64,000 nt of DNA from Streptomyces sp. MUM 203J. Its GTDB lineage: Bacteria; Actinomycetota; Actinomycetes; Streptomycetales; Streptomycetaceae. A model generated the notes under the pieces. The model did not search any database and was not told the origin of the DNA. It saw only the letters and a list, made by a program, of their open reading frames with translations. How positions within the stretch are numbered: the stretch's first letter is position 1; each line of letters starts with the position of its first letter. Below, piece after piece: positions 63,369-64,000 of the stretch. The stretch covers positions 62,001-126,000 of the forward strand of contig NZ_JADWYO010000002.1 in NCBI RefSeq assembly GCF_022414595.1. Reading direction: 5' to 3'. Position numbers and translations under genes: made by a program.

Positions 63369-64000
63369 TGCCTCGCCCGACGCTCCGGTGGGCGTGATCG
63401 ATCTCGAACTCTCCGAGGAGGGTGGTGAGTTGCTCGGCTTACGGGTCGTGTCGGGGGGTACCGCCCCGGTGCCAGGCCAGGCCGTGTTCGTGCTCCTGAG
63501 GCTCCGGGGGAGGCCCGTCGGCACCCTGCTCACCCGCATTCCCGACCCGGTCGGCGACGGCCCCCGTATCCATCTGCTCCAGGCCGCCCGGGACACGCTC
63601 CGGCGCCGTCCGCCCCGCGCCGACGGCGAGGGACCCCCGCCCGGCCCCCCGCCCCGCACCACGACCATCGTGGCCACCCGCGAGCGCCCCGGGCAGCTCG
63701 CCCGCGCTCTCGACTCCCTGCTCGCCCAGGACCACCCCGACCACGAGATCCTCGTCGTCGACAACGCCCCGCAGACCGGGAGTACGCGCGAACTCGTCGA
63801 GCACGGGTACGCGCCCCTCGGCGTCCGGTACGTCCGGGAGGACACCCCCGGGCTCGCCGTCGCCCACAACCGCGGAATCGCCGCCGCCGACCCCCGGTCG
63901 ACCGTCCTCGCCTTCACCGACGACGACGTGGTCGCGGACCCCCGCTGGGCCACCGCCCTCGCCGCCCCCTTCGCAGCCGATCCCCGGCTCGGCTGCGTCA
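63349..64000 (+). CDS. Family 2 glycosyltransferase, 3' end outside window, TTA codon 31
   Basis: From GTG 63349 (GGGAGG 4-5 nt upstream) the frame stays open to the window end (217 residues). After about 95 residues of a non-catalytic N-domain the GT2 core begins: TTIVATRERPGQLARALDSL, HEILVVDNAP, VAHNRGIAAAD and FTDDDVVADPRW (the DxD metal site). It would transfer sugars in a cell-surface glycan pathway, with the overlapping GNAT gene. Codon 31 (63439-63441) is TTA in GGC-TTA-CGG, predicting dependence on the UUA-reading tRNA. Confidence 0.85.
   Translation, partial: MGERRADASPDAPVGVIDLELSEEGGELLGLRVVSGGTAPVPGQAVFVLLRLRGRPVGTLLTRIPDPVGDGPRIHLLQAARDTLRRRPPRADGEGPPPGPPPRTTTIVATRERPGQLARALDSLLAQDHPDHEILVVDNAPQTGSTRELVEHGYAPLGVRYVREDTPGLAVAHNRGIAAADPRSTVLAFTDDDVVADPRWATALAAPFAADPRLGCV

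Overview
This is high-GC actinobacterial DNA, almost certainly a Streptomyces chromosome. The codon usage, frequent GTG/TTG starts, a pair of Rpf-LysM secreted hydrolases, and the order enolase - FtsB/DivIC - DUF501 - Ppx/GppA - NDH-2 - CFA synthase - ABC exporter - tRNA-Leu(UAA) all fit that genus. Functions below are read from motifs and family knowledge; no database search was run.

Layout. (1) 1-9843: right end of a nonribosomal peptide (or small peptide-like metabolite) cluster. It holds the A-T-TE terminus of an NRPS whose thioesterase has Cys in the nucleophile position, then an MFS exporter, MbtH, a luciferase-like monooxygenase with its flavin reductase, an orphan substrate-binding protein lacking a signal peptide, a stand-alone adenylation enzyme and an ATP-grasp ligase. 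Several of these overlap and look like one operon. (2) 9957-26454: conserved core, with a GtrA membrane protein, SurA-like lipoprotein, MazG, a P450, two resuscitation-promoting-factor-like enzymes (the second behind a ydaO/c-di-AMP riboswitch), enolase, FtsB-like protein, DUF501, exopolyphosphatase, NDH-2 with a candidate Rex operator, CFA-type methyltransferase, and a MacB/FtsX-type ABC operon.

(3) 26835-about 39120: an accessory island whose left edge is the tRNA-Leu(UAA) gene, the only reader of UUA codons and the equivalent of bldA. A tyrosine recombinase starts about 100 nt past the tRNA. The island carries XRE regulators, many small Streptomyces-type DUF genes, a SLOG-like protein and, on the minus strand, a compact RiPP cluster. 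That cluster is a precursor peptide, an ATP-grasp ligase and a PCMT-like methyltransferase joined by 4-nt overlaps, i.e. a candidate aspartimide-containing graspetide system. The XRE-TPR regulator of the island contains a TTA codon, so it may depend on the tRNA gene the island sits next to. The right end holds a broken GIY-YIG-like gene.

(4) 39193-51090: core again, with a Bax-inhibitor-like membrane protein, DUF4287, thiolase, SGNH hydrolase, cystathionine beta-synthase/cysteine synthase, an RpiR-type regulator and a four-gene Roadblock/LC7-type operon. (5) 51091-58151: a PLP decarboxylase and the histidine-utilisation operon hutU - M20 amidohydrolase - hutF - hutI. The hutU promoter and the rpiR-type promoter share a TATTCA-N13/14-TGAATA inverted repeat, suggesting that this regulator controls the hut operon. 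(6) 58225-64000: a secreted BNR-repeat protein, DUF4287, a GntR fragment, a two-domain VOC protein, and the start of a glycan-type cluster with a GNAT/FemAB-like acyltransferase and a family-2 glycosyltransferase. The glycosyltransferase carries an early TTA codon and is cut by the window end.
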